Assembly: GCA_022828595.1 (NCBI GenBank)
Contig: JAKGHH010000004.1
Location: 23,382,372 to 23,446,371 of the forward strand
DNA length: 64,000 bases
Direction of reading: 5' to 3'
Origin: Nelumbo lutea
Lineage: Eukaryota; Streptophyta; Magnoliopsida; Proteales; Nelumbonaceae
Shown here: positions 10,400 to 21,934 of the stretch, piece by piece
Layout of the letters: the number at the start of each line of letters is the position of its first letter
Position numbering within the stretch: the stretch's first letter is position 1
Notes under the pieces: generated by a model
What the model saw: only the letters and a program-made list of their open reading frames with translations
Databases searched by the model: none
Told to the model about the DNA's origin: nothing
Made by a program: the position numbers and the translations under genes

Positions 10400-11135
10400 C
10401 AATGGAGTGAGTGTGAAATTGTTCTATAATGTAATCATCAGGAATCAGGTGAAATTTTCCATTCTTATAGGAATATGGGGTAACCCTATTCCACCTAGGC
10501 TGGAGGCCTTTTCCTGGTTGGTGGTATTACACAGCATTCTTACAATGGATCAGTCAAAGAAAAGAGGATTAAGTTTGACAACTTTGTGCCACATGTGTAA
10601 AAGCAAGACGAAAGATTGTTTATAACATGTAGAGTGGTAAAGCTGCTATGGAGTTACTTCTCTTTGTAACATTCAGCTAAATAGACCTAGCCACCCAAAT
10701 GAAATGTTTTCAAGATAGCCAAGTATTAAAGATTGTAAAAGGCAAAGATTTTTGGAGCTGTATCCCGTGCAATCTGCTGGAGAATTTGGAGAGAGAGAGG
10801 ACTATTTGAAGACAAGACAAGAAATGGAGACGGGTTGTGTGCTTATATCGGTTAGATGATAATTGATTGGGTGTTAATCTTGCCAGAATTTTCTGTGTTA
10901 GAAAGAACTTCCTTTGGATCAAACTTTTAGAACTCTTTTAGAGTTAGATCAGACTGGGAAGATTTGATTGTATTTTGGAATTGGAGTCCCCCAATTGTAA
11001 GTTTACAGTCTGTTTTGGCTAAACTCTGTAATTGGGTGTTTTTTTATGAATAGTTCTGTAATTGAGTGTTAATTCATCATCCTATCAGTTGTAACATTCT
11101 CTACTTAATGAAATTTTTACTTGATTATGAAAAAG
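10400..11135 (+). mobile_element. LINE 3' fragment (zf-RVT and tail)
   Basis: The plus strand encodes IPPRLEAFSWLVVLHSILTMD and CHMCKSKTKD, the zinc-binding reverse transcriptase (zf-RVT) region of plant L1-like LINEs. After stops it continues with AICWRIWRERGLFEDK, which follows zf-RVT in these elements. The piece ends near an A-rich stretch at about 11130. It is 5'-truncated, stop-filled and inactive. It lies immediately 3' (in transcript sense) of TFIIE-alpha exon 3, probably within an intron of that gene. Confidence 0.75.
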
Positions 11136-11674
11136 GGTATTTTTAAGCTTTTTAATTCATAAGGTATTTTTGAACATTTAATTGATAGATTTTGATCACA
11201 AATAGGAGTGTAAAGTATCCAGATTAAGTTTTTCAGAATTTTACTATTCCTATAAAAAAAGGAAATTACTATTTAGGGTAACTTTCAAGTTTACTATTTA
11301 TGGTGATTCCTGAAATTATTATTTATAGTAAAATCATAACTTATTATTTTTGGTAATTTCTGGTTTCTTTACATTGATAAGAGTTATTGTCTAAACACAA
11401 ATCCTAGTTCTAGTCTAAGTTGGTTTCTTTATAATTTAAGCATAAAGGGGGCAGCACCCTTGTTTTGTAGACACAATCTTGGCATATTAGAATTTGAATA
11501 AAGGTTGAGTTTTCTCTACTTTCCTCCATAGATGATTTCAGATGACTGATTATTCTTCATTGTTTCAATTAATATTCTTCATACAATTGCTGATAAGTGG
11601 TTTTTATACTATTAGTTTGTTCGTTAGGAACTTTTGTTGCTTCAGATACAGTTGCATCCATCTTCAATATTGAC
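11136..11674. other. Probable start of TFIIE-alpha intron 3
   Basis: AT-rich sequence with no coding signal. It lies directly downstream, on the minus strand, of exon 3 and its GT donor at 11674-11673. No further TFIIE-alpha exon could be recognised here or further left. Confidence 0.45.
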
Positions 11675-11795
11675 CTCTTTCCTATGATCCCTGGTGACAA
11701 GCTTTTCTTCTTCAAAAAATCTCTAAGTGCGCCTTAGTTGTTCAGAATGCACTTTCAAATCCTTGGCCAAGTCCTCTTCTCTAACCCAATGACGT
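11675..11795 (-). pseudogene. TFIIE-alpha exon 3
   Basis: The acceptor is TCTGTCTCAG and the first base completes an arginine codon begun in exon 2. The exon encodes HWVREEDLAKDLKVHSEQL, RRT, stop (TAG), then RFFEEEKLVTRDHRKE, the second half of the winged helix. The probable donor is GAG/GTCAAT at 11675/11674. Apart from the TAG the frame is fully conserved over 41 codons, which suggests the stop is recent or a sequencing error. Confidence 0.87.
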
Positions 11796-12480
11796 CTGAG
11801 ACAGAATAAAACAATAACTGTCAACACTGGGATATATAGTCTGCCTAAAAATTTATGTGCATCAGTGCATGTGAGCAAGATAAGACAACTGAATCCACAT
11901 ATTTGCTTCTTTTTTATTATTTTCTGGAGGATGTTGTTTTAGGGTGGGGGTATGGGGGGGAAAATGAATAATACCCTCCTTTCCCTTGAGATTAGTTAAA
12001 AACTTAAATGTTTAATGAATCATTCTCTGAGATTAAGGATGGCAAAGGGTAAAATTCAGTAGAGGCTGGCACCACAAGCTTGACCTGATCAATAGTTCCA
12101 ACACTATTTTCCCCTCTCTTGGAGAAAAAAATGGTGTGGCAAGAAAGAAACGGGCAAGATATGAAGCAAGGATGGTAGGAGTGCAAGTCATGTACCCAAT
12201 TTGAACAGTTTACACACTGCAATGTGCCCAGGCATTAGGGCCAGACCCCTTAAAATTTAAACAATTCCCAACCCGAGCCTGCCCAAGTTGCACTCCTCCT
12301 AAAGGCTGGACATTTGTATAAAATGAAATGCATCCATGATCAGAACAGTTCTTAGTTTTCATAACCAAATAAAGATCATCTGAACCAGCAAAACACAAAT
12401 AAGCTGTGAAATAAGCATTATAAACTAGAAACTAGAACACAAATTATCAATGTTCTGAGTTTACACTGTGAGCTTGTATT
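11796..12480. other. Left end of TFIIE-alpha intron 2, with a hAT-like remnant
   Basis: Noncoding. Around 12210-12296 the sequence CAACCCGAGCCTGCCCAAG followed by TTGCACTCCT resembles the right end of the hAT-like MITE at 49962-50509. It is probably a decayed copy. The remainder is unassigned. Confidence 0.4.
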
Positions 12481-12484
12481 TCTT

Positions 12485-12525
12485 ACACACACACACACGC
12501 ACAATATATATATATATATATATAT
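12485..12525. repeat. (CA)n(TA)n microsatellite
   Basis: A run of about nine CA units with one interruption is followed by about eleven TA units. Confidence 0.9.
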
Positions 12526-12789
12526 TCTGCTTACAACCTCATCTGCAATCACAAAACATAAACTGGTGGAGAAATGCCTAAGATGGTGAGTTTAGAGCAT
12601 TGACCACTTAAAGTGAGATAGTAACATCACAACATTCATAACTCAGCCAAACCGCTGTTTAAAAGTTATTACTGTAATATAACAATTGAACACGTATTGA
12701 ATGGAGTTTTCCTTCCCCTTGTTCAAGTTTGATACAACAGATGTAAAATTGTTCTTCAAATCTGATAATTAAACCTAATTACAGCAATA

Positions 12790-13055
12790 AAAAGAAAAAG
12801 AAAAAGAAAAAGAAGTGATTACAGCAGAATGAAGAAGAAGAGAGTTCAATGGTTTCCTCTTCTCTCTCTTAATCTTTTATTAAACTCACTTAACTATGAC
12901 TAATTACATCGCTGCCCTTAAGTGGGCGGCCAGCACTTAAATAACTTAAAAGAAACACAAAACATGTTAACAGGCCCATTAACATATAAATGTAAACACG
13001 ATGCTACTTAAAACATAAACAAGTACTAGGGCCCATTCGGCCCAGTCTCTCTACA
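12790..13055 (-). repeat. Solo-LTR-like remnant related to the Copia-A/F family
   Basis: On the minus strand it begins TGTAGAGAGACTGGGCCGAA at 13055 and carries the same GGGCC-rich motifs, TTAATGGGCC, and the later AATTAG/GATTAA segments as the Copia-A LTR. It ends around 12790 near an (AAAAG)n tract. No primer-binding site or coding region follows on either side, which suggests a solo LTR. A target-site duplication was not found. Divergence from the A/F LTRs is high. Confidence 0.6.
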
Positions 13056-13640
13056 ACCACTAATGTGGTTCTAGAGTTAGAGAGAACCAATGCTAGATCT
13101 AAGCTTGAGAAAATTCCTAATGCAGTAAGATTCTTCAGAAGGCAGAAGAAACATCGAACTATTTAGGTTTAAAAGTTTTTGCCAAGTTGGGGGGGGGGGG
13201 GTTATTTGGGGTTGGATCCAAGGTTCAAAGAAATACAGCGGATATGCACAAACTTGTATATCAGGTGTTTCAAAGGGCACTCTCCTCTTTTCTTTAGTTT
13301 TTTTTTTTTATTTCACAAGGGATCGGTCTTAGGCCTAGCTACTCCCTGAAAGTGATCAAACCCCAAAACCCCTTTTGTTTAGCATATTGGTACCCAAAAG
13401 ATACAATACGAAACACCTGATATGAGGCATATTGTATCACTACTTTGAAACTTGGTTGGGCCTATCAAAAAGATGAAGAAAACATAGAAAGGTTTTAAGA
13501 GGACTTAAGAGGTTACTTTTCAAGCCACTGAAGATGCAGAATAGGTGAGTTTTGATTGGTGTGGTGTTTCATAAAAGCTTGGTAGTCTTTTGTTGTAAGC
13601 TTCTGATAATTCACTTGGGGATTGGCATCTTTGTCATTTG
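13056..13640. other. Intronic sequence, unassigned
   Basis: Noncoding, with a G homopolymer near 13190 and a T homopolymer near 13300. No transposon terminus was recognised. Confidence 0.35.
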
Positions 13641-13870
13641 GTTGGTTAGGTGGTCTGGTGTAAGCTTTTGTTATTTTCACTCTTTCTTTGGTTATGTGTG
13701 CTCTTTTGGAGATTGGTTTGGATGTAAGTTGGAGGGTTTGGAGTTGGGTTTTGGTTGGGCAAAGGGTTGTCATTTTTCTCTTCTCCTCTCAAGTGATTTC
13801 TTATCACCTTCCTTGTAATCTCCATTCTTCTTTTGATAAATTTTATTTTACTTACAAAAAAAATAAGCTA
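13641..13870 (+). mobile_element. Possible LINE 3' tail
   Basis: A segment ending TTTTGATAAATTTTATTTTACTT then poly-A looks like the 3' end of plant L1-like LINEs. The coding part before it is too decayed to identify. Confidence 0.35.
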
Positions 13871-14268
13871 TGGCTGACTGTTTACCAGAGAGGGAGTTGA
13901 CTGAAGAGAGCTGATGTGGAGGTTGGTTCCTCTAGCAGGGTTTCCTATAGCTGACTTTATTTTTTCTTTTAGTTTATGTAAGTCTAGTCAAATCTTTGTA
14001 TTATAAGGTAGCTCCACTTGTACATTTTTTTTAAACTAATAGTTTGCCTACTGTGTAAACATTTTCAAATTCAAAATGCGATGAAATTTTTTTACGAGGT
14101 AAAAGAATTGTATTAAAAAACCAGATTATAAGTGTGCACTATGCACATAATGTATTTTATGTGCAGATTTAAGGGGGACCTACTAAAGTGTTTTGCAACT
14201 TTTCCTACATTGCAACTTTATGAACATAATGATTGATAAAGAAATATAGGTGGGAAAGAAATTAGCAT

Positions 14269-14597
14269 TGTTAAGGATTTTGGGCAGATTTGTGCAGATT
14301 TATTAGTTGTTTTTGTTTATTATTTGTTTAGATAGGAAGTGGGGACCACAACACACTTGTTGAGTCCCTTTTTAGTGGCTTTTTAAGTTCTTTAATGCAG
14401 TTTTATGTGTTAGCCACCCTATAAGGGCATATTAGTCATTGTAGCCTTCCTTTAATTAAAAGTATAAATACTACTGGGGAGGGTGGCCAAAACCTATTGG
14501 CTCTCTCTTTCTTTCTCAATCTCTTCTCTTCTCTTTCTCTTCTTCCTCAAGAAACATCTCTTTTTTTACAAATTCTTTGATTCAGCAGTTTCCTACT
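14269..14597 (+). repeat. 5' LTR of Copia-D
   Basis: It begins TGTTAAGGATTTTGGGC and ends just before the primer-binding site TGGTATCAGAGCA at 14598. A TATA-like TATAAATACTACT occurs near 14463. Confidence 0.87.
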
Positions 14598-15111
14598 TGG
14601 TATCAGAGCAAGACTAGGGTTTCTTGAAGTTCTTCCATGCAGTGCTAGATCAGCCAATTGCATGAGGAGATAAAGGGATGATCGATCTACTTCAAACTGC
14701 CCATTCTTGGATTTTTTTGGTGGGTTTCAGTCATCAAGAGGGTGATCTGTGTTTTGGCATCAAAATCAGGAAGAACTGGAATGCGGGGAAGAGTCCTAGT
14801 CAAGTTGGACTCTTCATTTTTTATCTCATATTGGGCGCTTGGACCATTTTGGACTTCTCTAGGTTTTATATAGGGGGTGGTTTGGTTTCGGCCAATTTAT
14901 GAGCCTTCTGGAGTGATCAATTCACTTTTCTCTCTTGTGGGAGAAGAGAGATTTCTCTTAATATAAGTTTTTCTTTTGCCAAAAAGGTTTGTTATCCTTG
15001 TATGTGAGATTGATTTGATCTTGGATGCTTTCTACCTAATTTTTTTTTGTTTTTAAATTGTTTGAAGTTGAAATAGAGAATTGGAGTACTAAGCAAAAGT
15101 CCACCAGTGAC

Positions 15112-15770
15112 ATGGGTCTGGGTGTAGGAGGTAGTAGTGATTCTTTTGGGTCTGGAATTATTACTAAAATAAAATTGGATGGTACAAATTATTTAGAATG
15201 AGCACAACTGGCCAAGATTGCTATTGTGCTTGTGGGAAACTGGGGTACATCATTTGGGAGGAGAAGAAACCTGATGCAGATTCCTCCCAATGGGTATAGG
15301 AAAACTACATGGTGATGCCCTGGCTATGTAATTCTATGTTACCTCACATCGGTAAAAAATTTTTGTGGGAAAATAATACAAAGGAGATTTGGGATGGAGT
15401 GACTGAGACCTATACCTAGAAACAGAATGTAGCTAGAGCCTATCAATTAAGGAATCATGTGATTAATACAAAACAGGGAGATAGACCACTTGCTATGTAT
15501 TTCTCCATGCTAAAAACACTTTGGCAGGAGATAGATAACTTAGAGACTGTGGTGTGGGAGAGTATCAAGGATGCAGTAACCTATCAAAAGTTGGTGAAGA
15601 ATAGGGTCTTTGAGTTCTTGGTTGGACTGAACCCTAAATTTGATGTTGCTAGGCAACACATGCTTTCCACAGAAAGTGTGACTCTTTCTCAAGCCTATGC
15701 CTTTTTTGGAGGGGAGAACAGGAGGAATGTCATGTTAAGACAGTCTAGAGTCCCTAAGACTTCATACTAA
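15112..15770 (+). pseudogene. Copia-D Gag remnant
   Basis: It starts MGLGVGG at 15112 and contains IKLDGTNYLE followed by a stop, then frameshifted sequence. From 15459 a clean frame gives MYFSMLKTLWQEIDNLETVV, NRVFEFLVGLNPKFDVARQ and LSQAYAF, the C-terminal Gag motifs shared with Copia-A, C and F. The zinc knuckle and protease are missing: after 15770 the sequence jumps to the GAG-pre-integrase region, so an internal deletion removed several hundred bases. Confidence 0.8.
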
Positions 15771-15771
15771 T

Positions 15772-16603
15772 CTTCTTTTGGTGAGTAGTCTGACAAGAAA
15801 TTTGAACTGTTCAATGACTTTCCTTCCTAGTAATTGTGTTTTGTAGGATCTGGAATCAAAGAAGACAATTGGGAGTGGTCGTGAGGTGAATGGAGTCTAC
15901 CTTCTGGATGAGATTCCGAGACACCAGAGCCACCATGTTAGTAGCAACAGTAGTAGTGGATCAGAGTCAGTGAGTTGGATTATGTTCTGGCATAATCATT
16001 TAGGTCAACTTTCTTCAGTTCATTGAGATGTTTGCTTCTAAGGTTGTTTGAGTCTGTTCAATTATCTAGTATGGAGTGAGAAAGTTGTCAGTTGAGAAAG
16101 CATTGTAAACATTCTTTTAAACTAAGTAATAAAAGAAGTTCTTTTGCTTTTGATATTGTTCACAGTGATGTATAGGCACCTTATCATATTTCTTCCATGG
16201 GTGGTTACCGTTATTTTCTCTTGTTTATGGATGATTACACTCGGCATTCTTGGGTATATTTGATGAGATCATGTGATGAGGTACCTATTTTGGTGTGACA
16301 GTTCTACCAGATGATTCTCACACAATTTGGAGTGAGGACTAAGGTTTTCAAATCAAACAATGCTAGAGAATACTTTGAGAAGGATTTGGTCACATTTTTT
16401 GGAGCATGGAGTGATTCATCAAAGTAGTTATGTTTATACACCGCAGCAGAAAGCCATAGCAGAGAGGAAAAATACACATTGTGGAGGTGGCAACAAGCCT
16501 TATAGTGTGTGCTTCAGTTCCTATTTGTTTTGGGGGGGATGCAGTTCTCATGGCTCTATATCTGATTAACCGTGTACCTTCACACATTTTGGAATTTAAG
16601 GTG
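15772..16603 (+). pseudogene. Copia-D GAG-pre-integrase and integrase, N-terminal part
   Basis: Recognisable pieces in shifting frames are IGSGREVNGVYLLDE and the histidine/cysteine region of GAG-pre-integrase, then the integrase core with FLEHGVIHQSSYVYTPQQ and AERKN, and YLINRVPS-type sequence. It ends at the LINE target site 16590-16603 and resumes at 38936 with GFKVTSSLFFPNGETF. Confidence 0.78.
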
Positions 16604-17095
16604 CCTTTTTCATCAACAAAAAGAACTGAGAATTTTATTAAAATGTACTAAATTTTGAAATTACAATTAGTTATCAATCCCCACAAGGTACAAATGTTGC
16701 ATTGCGCCCAAAACAATTGTTGCCTATTTACCCCTTGTTTTGCAAGAGTATCATCCATTTCTAACCCAATTGAAAGAAATGTTCAGCTCCTATTTTATGC
16801 TTTCAAGCCTTTAATGAGTCTACCAACCCCAAGGGACCTGAAAACATAGCCAAAACTTTCCCTATGCAGTCTCTAAAAACTCCTCCAATACATGCCATTC
16901 CAGTGGTTCCCATGGGGCTCCCATCAAAATTCAATTTTATTTATTTGCTGCTGGGGGTGACCATACCATAACCCTCTTTTCCTTTTCTCTTGAGGAGGCT
17001 GTCACTTCAGACCATGCCCTTATGATGTCATTTACTGAAAAATCTTTGAATGCATCAATTGTCTTTATCCAATGAGCTGCTCTAATTAGAATAAC
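16604..17095 (-). pseudogene. LINE-2 RNase H domain and 3' tail
   Basis: The minus strand reads on from the Copia-A target: VILIRAAHWIKTIDAF and DFSVNDIIRAW, then about 40 codons later the RNase H-like (RVT_3) motif LNFDGSPMGTTG followed by GGVFRDCIGKVLAMF. Stops appear after LVDSLKA. The 3' untranslated tail ends in an A-run next to the target duplication at 16603. Confidence 0.85.
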
Positions 17096-17429
17096 TGTAG
17101 AGAAGATGAGCCGAATGGCCCATAGCCCAAAGTTGTTACTTATCTTTATATTTCTGTTCCATCTTTTGTGAATGGGCCTTCTCTTATGGGCCTGTTAAAC
17201 TCTTTTATTTTGTTTAATTAGTTGGCTACCCAATTAAGGGCCTACTTGTAATTTCAGAAATTAGAGATTAATTCTTAATGAAAAGATTAGGGAAAGGAGG
17301 GGTTGTACGAACAACTCTACTCCTCACCCTTTTCACAACCAAACTCTTCTTCTTCTTCTTGTTTCTGCTATATCGTCTGTGTTTCCCTTTTTTAATCAGT
17401 TCTCTTATTCTTTGGGATTGTTTTCTTCT
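17096..17429 (+). repeat. 5' LTR of Copia-A
   Basis: It starts TGTAGAGAAGATGAGCC right after ATAAC and ends TTTTCTTCT before the primer-binding site TGGTATCAAAGCAGG at 17430. It differs from the 3' LTR at about 21 positions and a few short indels. Confidence 0.92.
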
Positions 17430-17890
17430 TGGTATCAAAGCAGGTCCCTTTTCTTTCTTTACCCTTTTTTTCTTTTTTTTCCCATACACAGTGTGTATGG
17501 AGAGCTGAATCGAATGATTAATTGAAGAAGATATTCAGTCCAGTTGGTAGTGGTTTTTTGGAGAAAAAGAAGATATCATGTTCATCATTTTGACAGCCTT
17601 TGGATTTTGTGCCCAAAACCCTAATCAATTGGAGAGTTCTGATTGCAGGTCCCATAGGAAACTTCACCTTGGTGCTGAAGGGGTTCTTTTTGTTTACCCT
17701 GAAGATCGATCCAAGTTTTGTGCAGTTCTGTGAAGCCTACAGGGAGCAGCTGCCTTTTTTCTATTTCTCCCAGGTTCCAGGTGAGACAAAGTTGGCTGTT
17801 AAGGATTTGTAAAAGTTGGTAGTTGGCTTCTGCTATTTCCCGTCTTCCTTATTTGTCATCTAAAATTGTTTTTGGAGTTGTTTGAGGAAG

Positions 17891-18648
17891 ATGGATGTCT
17901 CTAGAGTTGAAAGTAAGTTGGGCTCAGAGTCCAAATAGGTTCCAAGAGCACCTGTAGGCTCTTTATTGGTTGTGACCACAGTCAAGCTTGATGGGACTAA
18001 CTATCTAGCATGGTCACAATCAGAAAAGATACATGTTTGTAGTAGAGGCAAGTGGGAGTATATTTCCAAGAGCAAGAAAGCACCAAAGGAAGACGACCCA
18101 TCTTATGAGAAATGGTTGCAAGAGAATTACACTGTTATTGGGTGTTTAGTGAATTCGATGCAACCACAAATTAGTCAACACTACTTGTGGATGAATTCTA
18201 CTAAGAAAATATAGGACAGTATTGCTGAAACCTATTCATAAAAACTGAATGTGGCCAGGGCATATAAGTTAAGAAGTGATGTGAATAATCTAAGGCAGGG
18301 GGAGAGACATGTAACAGTCTACTTCTCAATGCTGAAATCCTTGTGGCAAGAGATAGATCTTATGGAAACAGTTGTCTGGGAAAGTACAAGTGATGCGGAG
18401 ACATATAGAAAATTAGTTGAGAGTAATAGGGTTTTTGAATTCCTAACAAGGCTAAATCCAAAGTTCGATATTATTAGACAAAATATCCTATCTAAAGACA
18501 ATGTATCTTTGTCTCAAGCTTATGCCATGGTGAGCAGTGAGGAGAGCAGAAGGCTAGTTTAGGTTCAAGAGACTATTCCAGTTGACCATTTCGCTAATAT
18601 GGGGTTGAAACTTAAGATGACTACAAGTGGTACAGGGAAGAAGGAGGT
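17891..18648 (+). pseudogene. Copia-A Gag
   Basis: It starts MDVSRVESK at 17891, with a stop shortly after, then VKLDGTNYLAWSQSEKIH (from 17966). It continues through stops near 18212 and 18240 to LSQAYAMVSSEESRRLV and the in-frame TAG at 18560-18562 that Copia-F shares. It runs into the Copia-B insertion at GKKEV; the frame picks up at 29613 with ICEYYKKP, matching Copia-F across the junction. Confidence 0.83.
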
Positions 18649-18925
18649 TGTTGGTTCAGCTGTCTTAATATGTATGCTTATCTTTGTTGGGTCTTAAGTC
18701 ATTAGTTGTTGGGCCTTAGTTATTGTGCCTAATCTTATTTAGTGTTTTATTTGTTTAGGTGTCCCATCACTAATCAGGGGCATTCTAGTCTATTTATGTA
18801 ACATTATGTAATACACTTATTTATAATAGAGTAGGGCCGGCTTAGAGATTCATTGCCGCCATTCTCAAATCTTCCTCTCCTTCTTCTTCTTCTCTTCTCC
18901 TTCGGCAACTGTATTCTAGCAAACA
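18649..18925 (+). repeat. 5' LTR of Copia-B
   Basis: TGTTGGTTCAGC at the left end and AGCAAACA at the right, with TTATTTATAATAGAG as a TATA-like element near 18810. Confidence 0.93.
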
Positions 18926-19449
18926 TGGTATCAAAGCTCTAATCTTTCACCTGGTTACAGCCGCCACCTCCTCTTCTAACTCTCTGTCTTTTTCTTTTTC
19001 TATCTTGGTTGCTGCAAAGAAACCCTAGGGTTGGTCGTAGAACACAGCAGGACCTACATCTAGGGTTTCCCTTGGTTGTAGGACCCTAGGGGAGTTAGTC
19101 CCAGAAGTTGATGCCCTACTAGACTCAGTACAGCAGATTGTAGCCATTTGGCTAAGAGAGATCTGTGTTGAACAGATCTAGGTGGGAGGACTGATTGCGG
19201 CGGTCCTAGAACTGGTCGTAGGGCAGATTATAGTCTGCGACAGCAATGATTAGAACACAGCAGAAGTCAGCACAAGAGATTACAGTTTGCAACAGCACTG
19301 ATTAGAGCACAGTGCAGCCGTGTGGTGCTCGTGGTTTCAGCTCTGTTACGGGTTCTCAGGACTGAGTTTGCAGTACAACAAGTTCCATAGGTCTGAAACA
19401 GCTTTCTGTATATTGTGTTTACAGCTTTGATCTTTGCAAGTAGGAGAAG

Positions 19450-20620
19450 ATGTCTTCTATATCCAAGGAAGTGTCTTCTAGAGATGTTACGACTGGTGGG
19501 AGGTCTCCTAATCTGGAGAATCCAAATCTGCACAGCCTGCAGATCACTAATGTGTTGTTGGATGAATACAACTTCAGAGAATGGTCTGTTTCAGCCATGC
19601 TCTTCATCACATCCCAAGAACTCACTGGTTATTTGGATGGACTGAAGGAACCTGAAGTGGGTAGTGTGGAATATGCAGTTTGGCGTAAGGAGAATGCTAT
19701 TGTTATGTCCTGGCTACTTGCTTCAATGACTGCAAGGGTAGCTAGGACTGTTCAACATTTCTCCACCGCTGCCAAGATATGGGAGAAAGTGTCTAAAACT
19801 TATCGGCAGAGAAAAAATAATGCCAGAATTTATAGACTGAATCAAGACATTGCTGCCTTGAGGCAAGGGGATATGACTGTTGCAACATATTTTGCTACCT
19901 TAGAAGGACTATGGGAAGAGCTAGATCATCACCTTATTCTTGATTGGGAGAATGCCAGAGACAAGGAAAGGCATGACAAACAAATTGAAGAGGGCAAAGC
20001 ATTTAAATTTTTGGCTGGCTTAGATCCAATATATGAGGGCATAAGGTCCCAAATTCTGGGAAGGAATGAAATGCCAGACTTACATCATGTCTATTACCTC
20101 ATGAGGAATGAAGAGGTTAGAAGAAAAGAGATGCAAGTTGATACTCAAATTAAGCCAACTGAGCAGCCTGTTGAACATTCGGCCCTAATTTCTACAAATC
20201 AAAAAGGGAATAAGTACTTGGACAAGAGGCATCTGAAGTGCACCCACTGTGGAGGAGAAAGGCATGTGAAAGAGACTTGTTGGGTTCTCTATCCGCATCT
20301 GAAACCAGCTGCTTTGAGGAAAGATAAGAAGCATTAGAAGGGTCAAGCTGCAAGTAGGAATCTGGTTGCTAGTCACAATGATGATAGCTCAAAACACTCA
20401 TCCACAGTTACTTCTTCCCCCATGGGACAGATTGCTAATTCCTCCGGACACGGGTCCTCGGGTTTCACTGCTGATGAGGTAGAGGTACTTAGCAGGGCAC
20501 TAGCCCATCTAAGGACCAATTCTCTTGCTTCCACCTCCCTTGCCAGATCAGGTATTGTCTCTGCTTTTAGTGCAACTAGTTCTATTGGTCCTGCCTCTTG
20601 GATTATTGATTCTGGTGCAA
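19450..20620 (+). pseudogene. Copia-B Gag and start of protease
   Basis: Gag starts MSSISKEVSSRDVTTGG at 19450 and shows the copia gag segments YNFREWSVSAML and GLWEELDHHLILDWENARD. An intact zinc knuckle CTHCGGERHVKETC (CX2CX4HX4C) lies near the C-terminus at about 20238-20282. A TAG (20335-20337) interrupts the frame, which resumes unchanged into a serine-rich linker and the protease motif WIIDSGATDHMT (about 20598). The DSG active site is intact. A frameshift follows at about 20640. Confidence 0.87.
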
Positions 20621-20635
20621 CTGACCACATGACAC

Positions 20636-21557
20636 ATGTCTTCTCTATTTTCTTCCTATCATTTATCGTCTGGCCAAGATAAGATGAGGGTTGCTGATGG
20701 TTCTCTCTCTACCATCTCTGGGAAAGGGGTGGTTGACCTAAGCAAGGACCTCTCACTCAAATCTGTTATGCATGTTCCCAATCTTTCTTCAAATCTCTTA
20801 TCTATTTCAAAGCTTACCAAGAATTTGAATTGTAGCATAACATTTTTTCCTACTCATTCAGGACAGATTGACGAAGAGAACAATTGGGAACAATCATAAG
20901 TGTGGAGGTCTCTACTACCTTGATGCAGACATCAACTCGGCCTTACAAACATCTGCTACTAGTAGTCAATCCAATGTGGAGTCAATAGCTAGGTTACATC
21001 TGTGGCATGCTAGGCTAGGTCATTTAACTTTTTCATCATTAGAAGTGTTGTTTCCGGAATCATTCAAAGGTGTTTCAAGTCAAAATTTAGTTTGTGAAGT
21101 ATGTCAGCTATCAAAACAATGTAGAACTTTTTACCCAATTTCTAGTAATGAAATTCAAGCTCCTTTTGATTTAGTCCACTCTGATGTTTGGGGCCCTTCA
21201 CCCCTTATTTCTGTTGATGGCTTTTGATACTTTATCAGTTTTATTGATCACTACTCTCGATGCACATGGATCTACTTGTTAAAAGGACGTGATGAAATGC
21301 CACGGGTAACCATGGCATTTTACAAAATGATTGAAACACAATTTGGCAAGAAAATTAAACAATTCAGGTCAGATAATGATGCTGAATATTTTGAAAGATC
21401 CTTGAACCTGTTTATGGAGGATGCCGGAATGATCCATCAGTCATCTTGTGCTAGTACCCCCCAACAGAATGGGGTTGTTGAGCGCAAGAATAGACACCTA
21501 TTGGAGACTACTCGAGCCTTACTATTTCAGCACAAGGTTCCCAAACACTATTGGTCT
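20636..21557 (+). pseudogene. Copia-B protease, GAG-pre-integrase and integrase N-terminus
   Basis: Overlapping frames give DKMRVADGSLSTISGKG and VPNLSSNLLSISKL, then WHARLGHLTFSSLEVLF with CEVCQLSKQC (the HHCC zinc region). The integrase core follows, with FRSDNDAEYF and STPQQNGVVERKNRHLLE. The frame breaks between 20680 and 20880 and by a TGA at about 21227. It is cut at 21557 by Copia-C within KHYWS; the C-terminal part resumes at 27028 with PVLTASYLINRMPSK. Confidence 0.85.
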
Positions 21558-21934
21558 TGTAGAGAACACTGATGTGGGCCCCACAGTTGTGGTCCCACTC
21601 TGTCCGTAGGGTAGAATGTATCTAGTCATAGTTGATGGTCAATTTGTTATTCTGTTATTCTGTTATTCTAGTTGTTATTTACTTTTCAATTTTATATTGT
21701 TATGTGTTATGATGTAAACACCAAGGGCAGATGTGTCCTTTCATGTAACTAGCATAACATATAAATAATAAATTGAAGTGGTGGCGGCAGAATATTGAGA
21801 TTTTGTTCTTCCTTCAAAGCCTGTGTTCTACTGCTCTCTCACTACTCTTTCTCCTCTTTCTTCTTCACTTTCTCTTCTTTTCGAACCTGAAGTTTCTTAG
21901 TGATCAAGACTAATAGCAGTCTTGAACACCTACA
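21558..21934 (+). repeat. 5' LTR of Copia-C
   Basis: It starts TGTAGAGAACACTGATG and ends GAACACCTACA. It has three TTATTCTG-type repeats near 21650, one more than the 3' LTR. CATATAAATAATAAA near 21759 is a TATA-like site. Confidence 0.93.

Noticed and set aside
13513..13900. Overlapping frames on both strands
   Set aside because: Low complexity and mutually exclusive; likely LINE tail or intronic noise.
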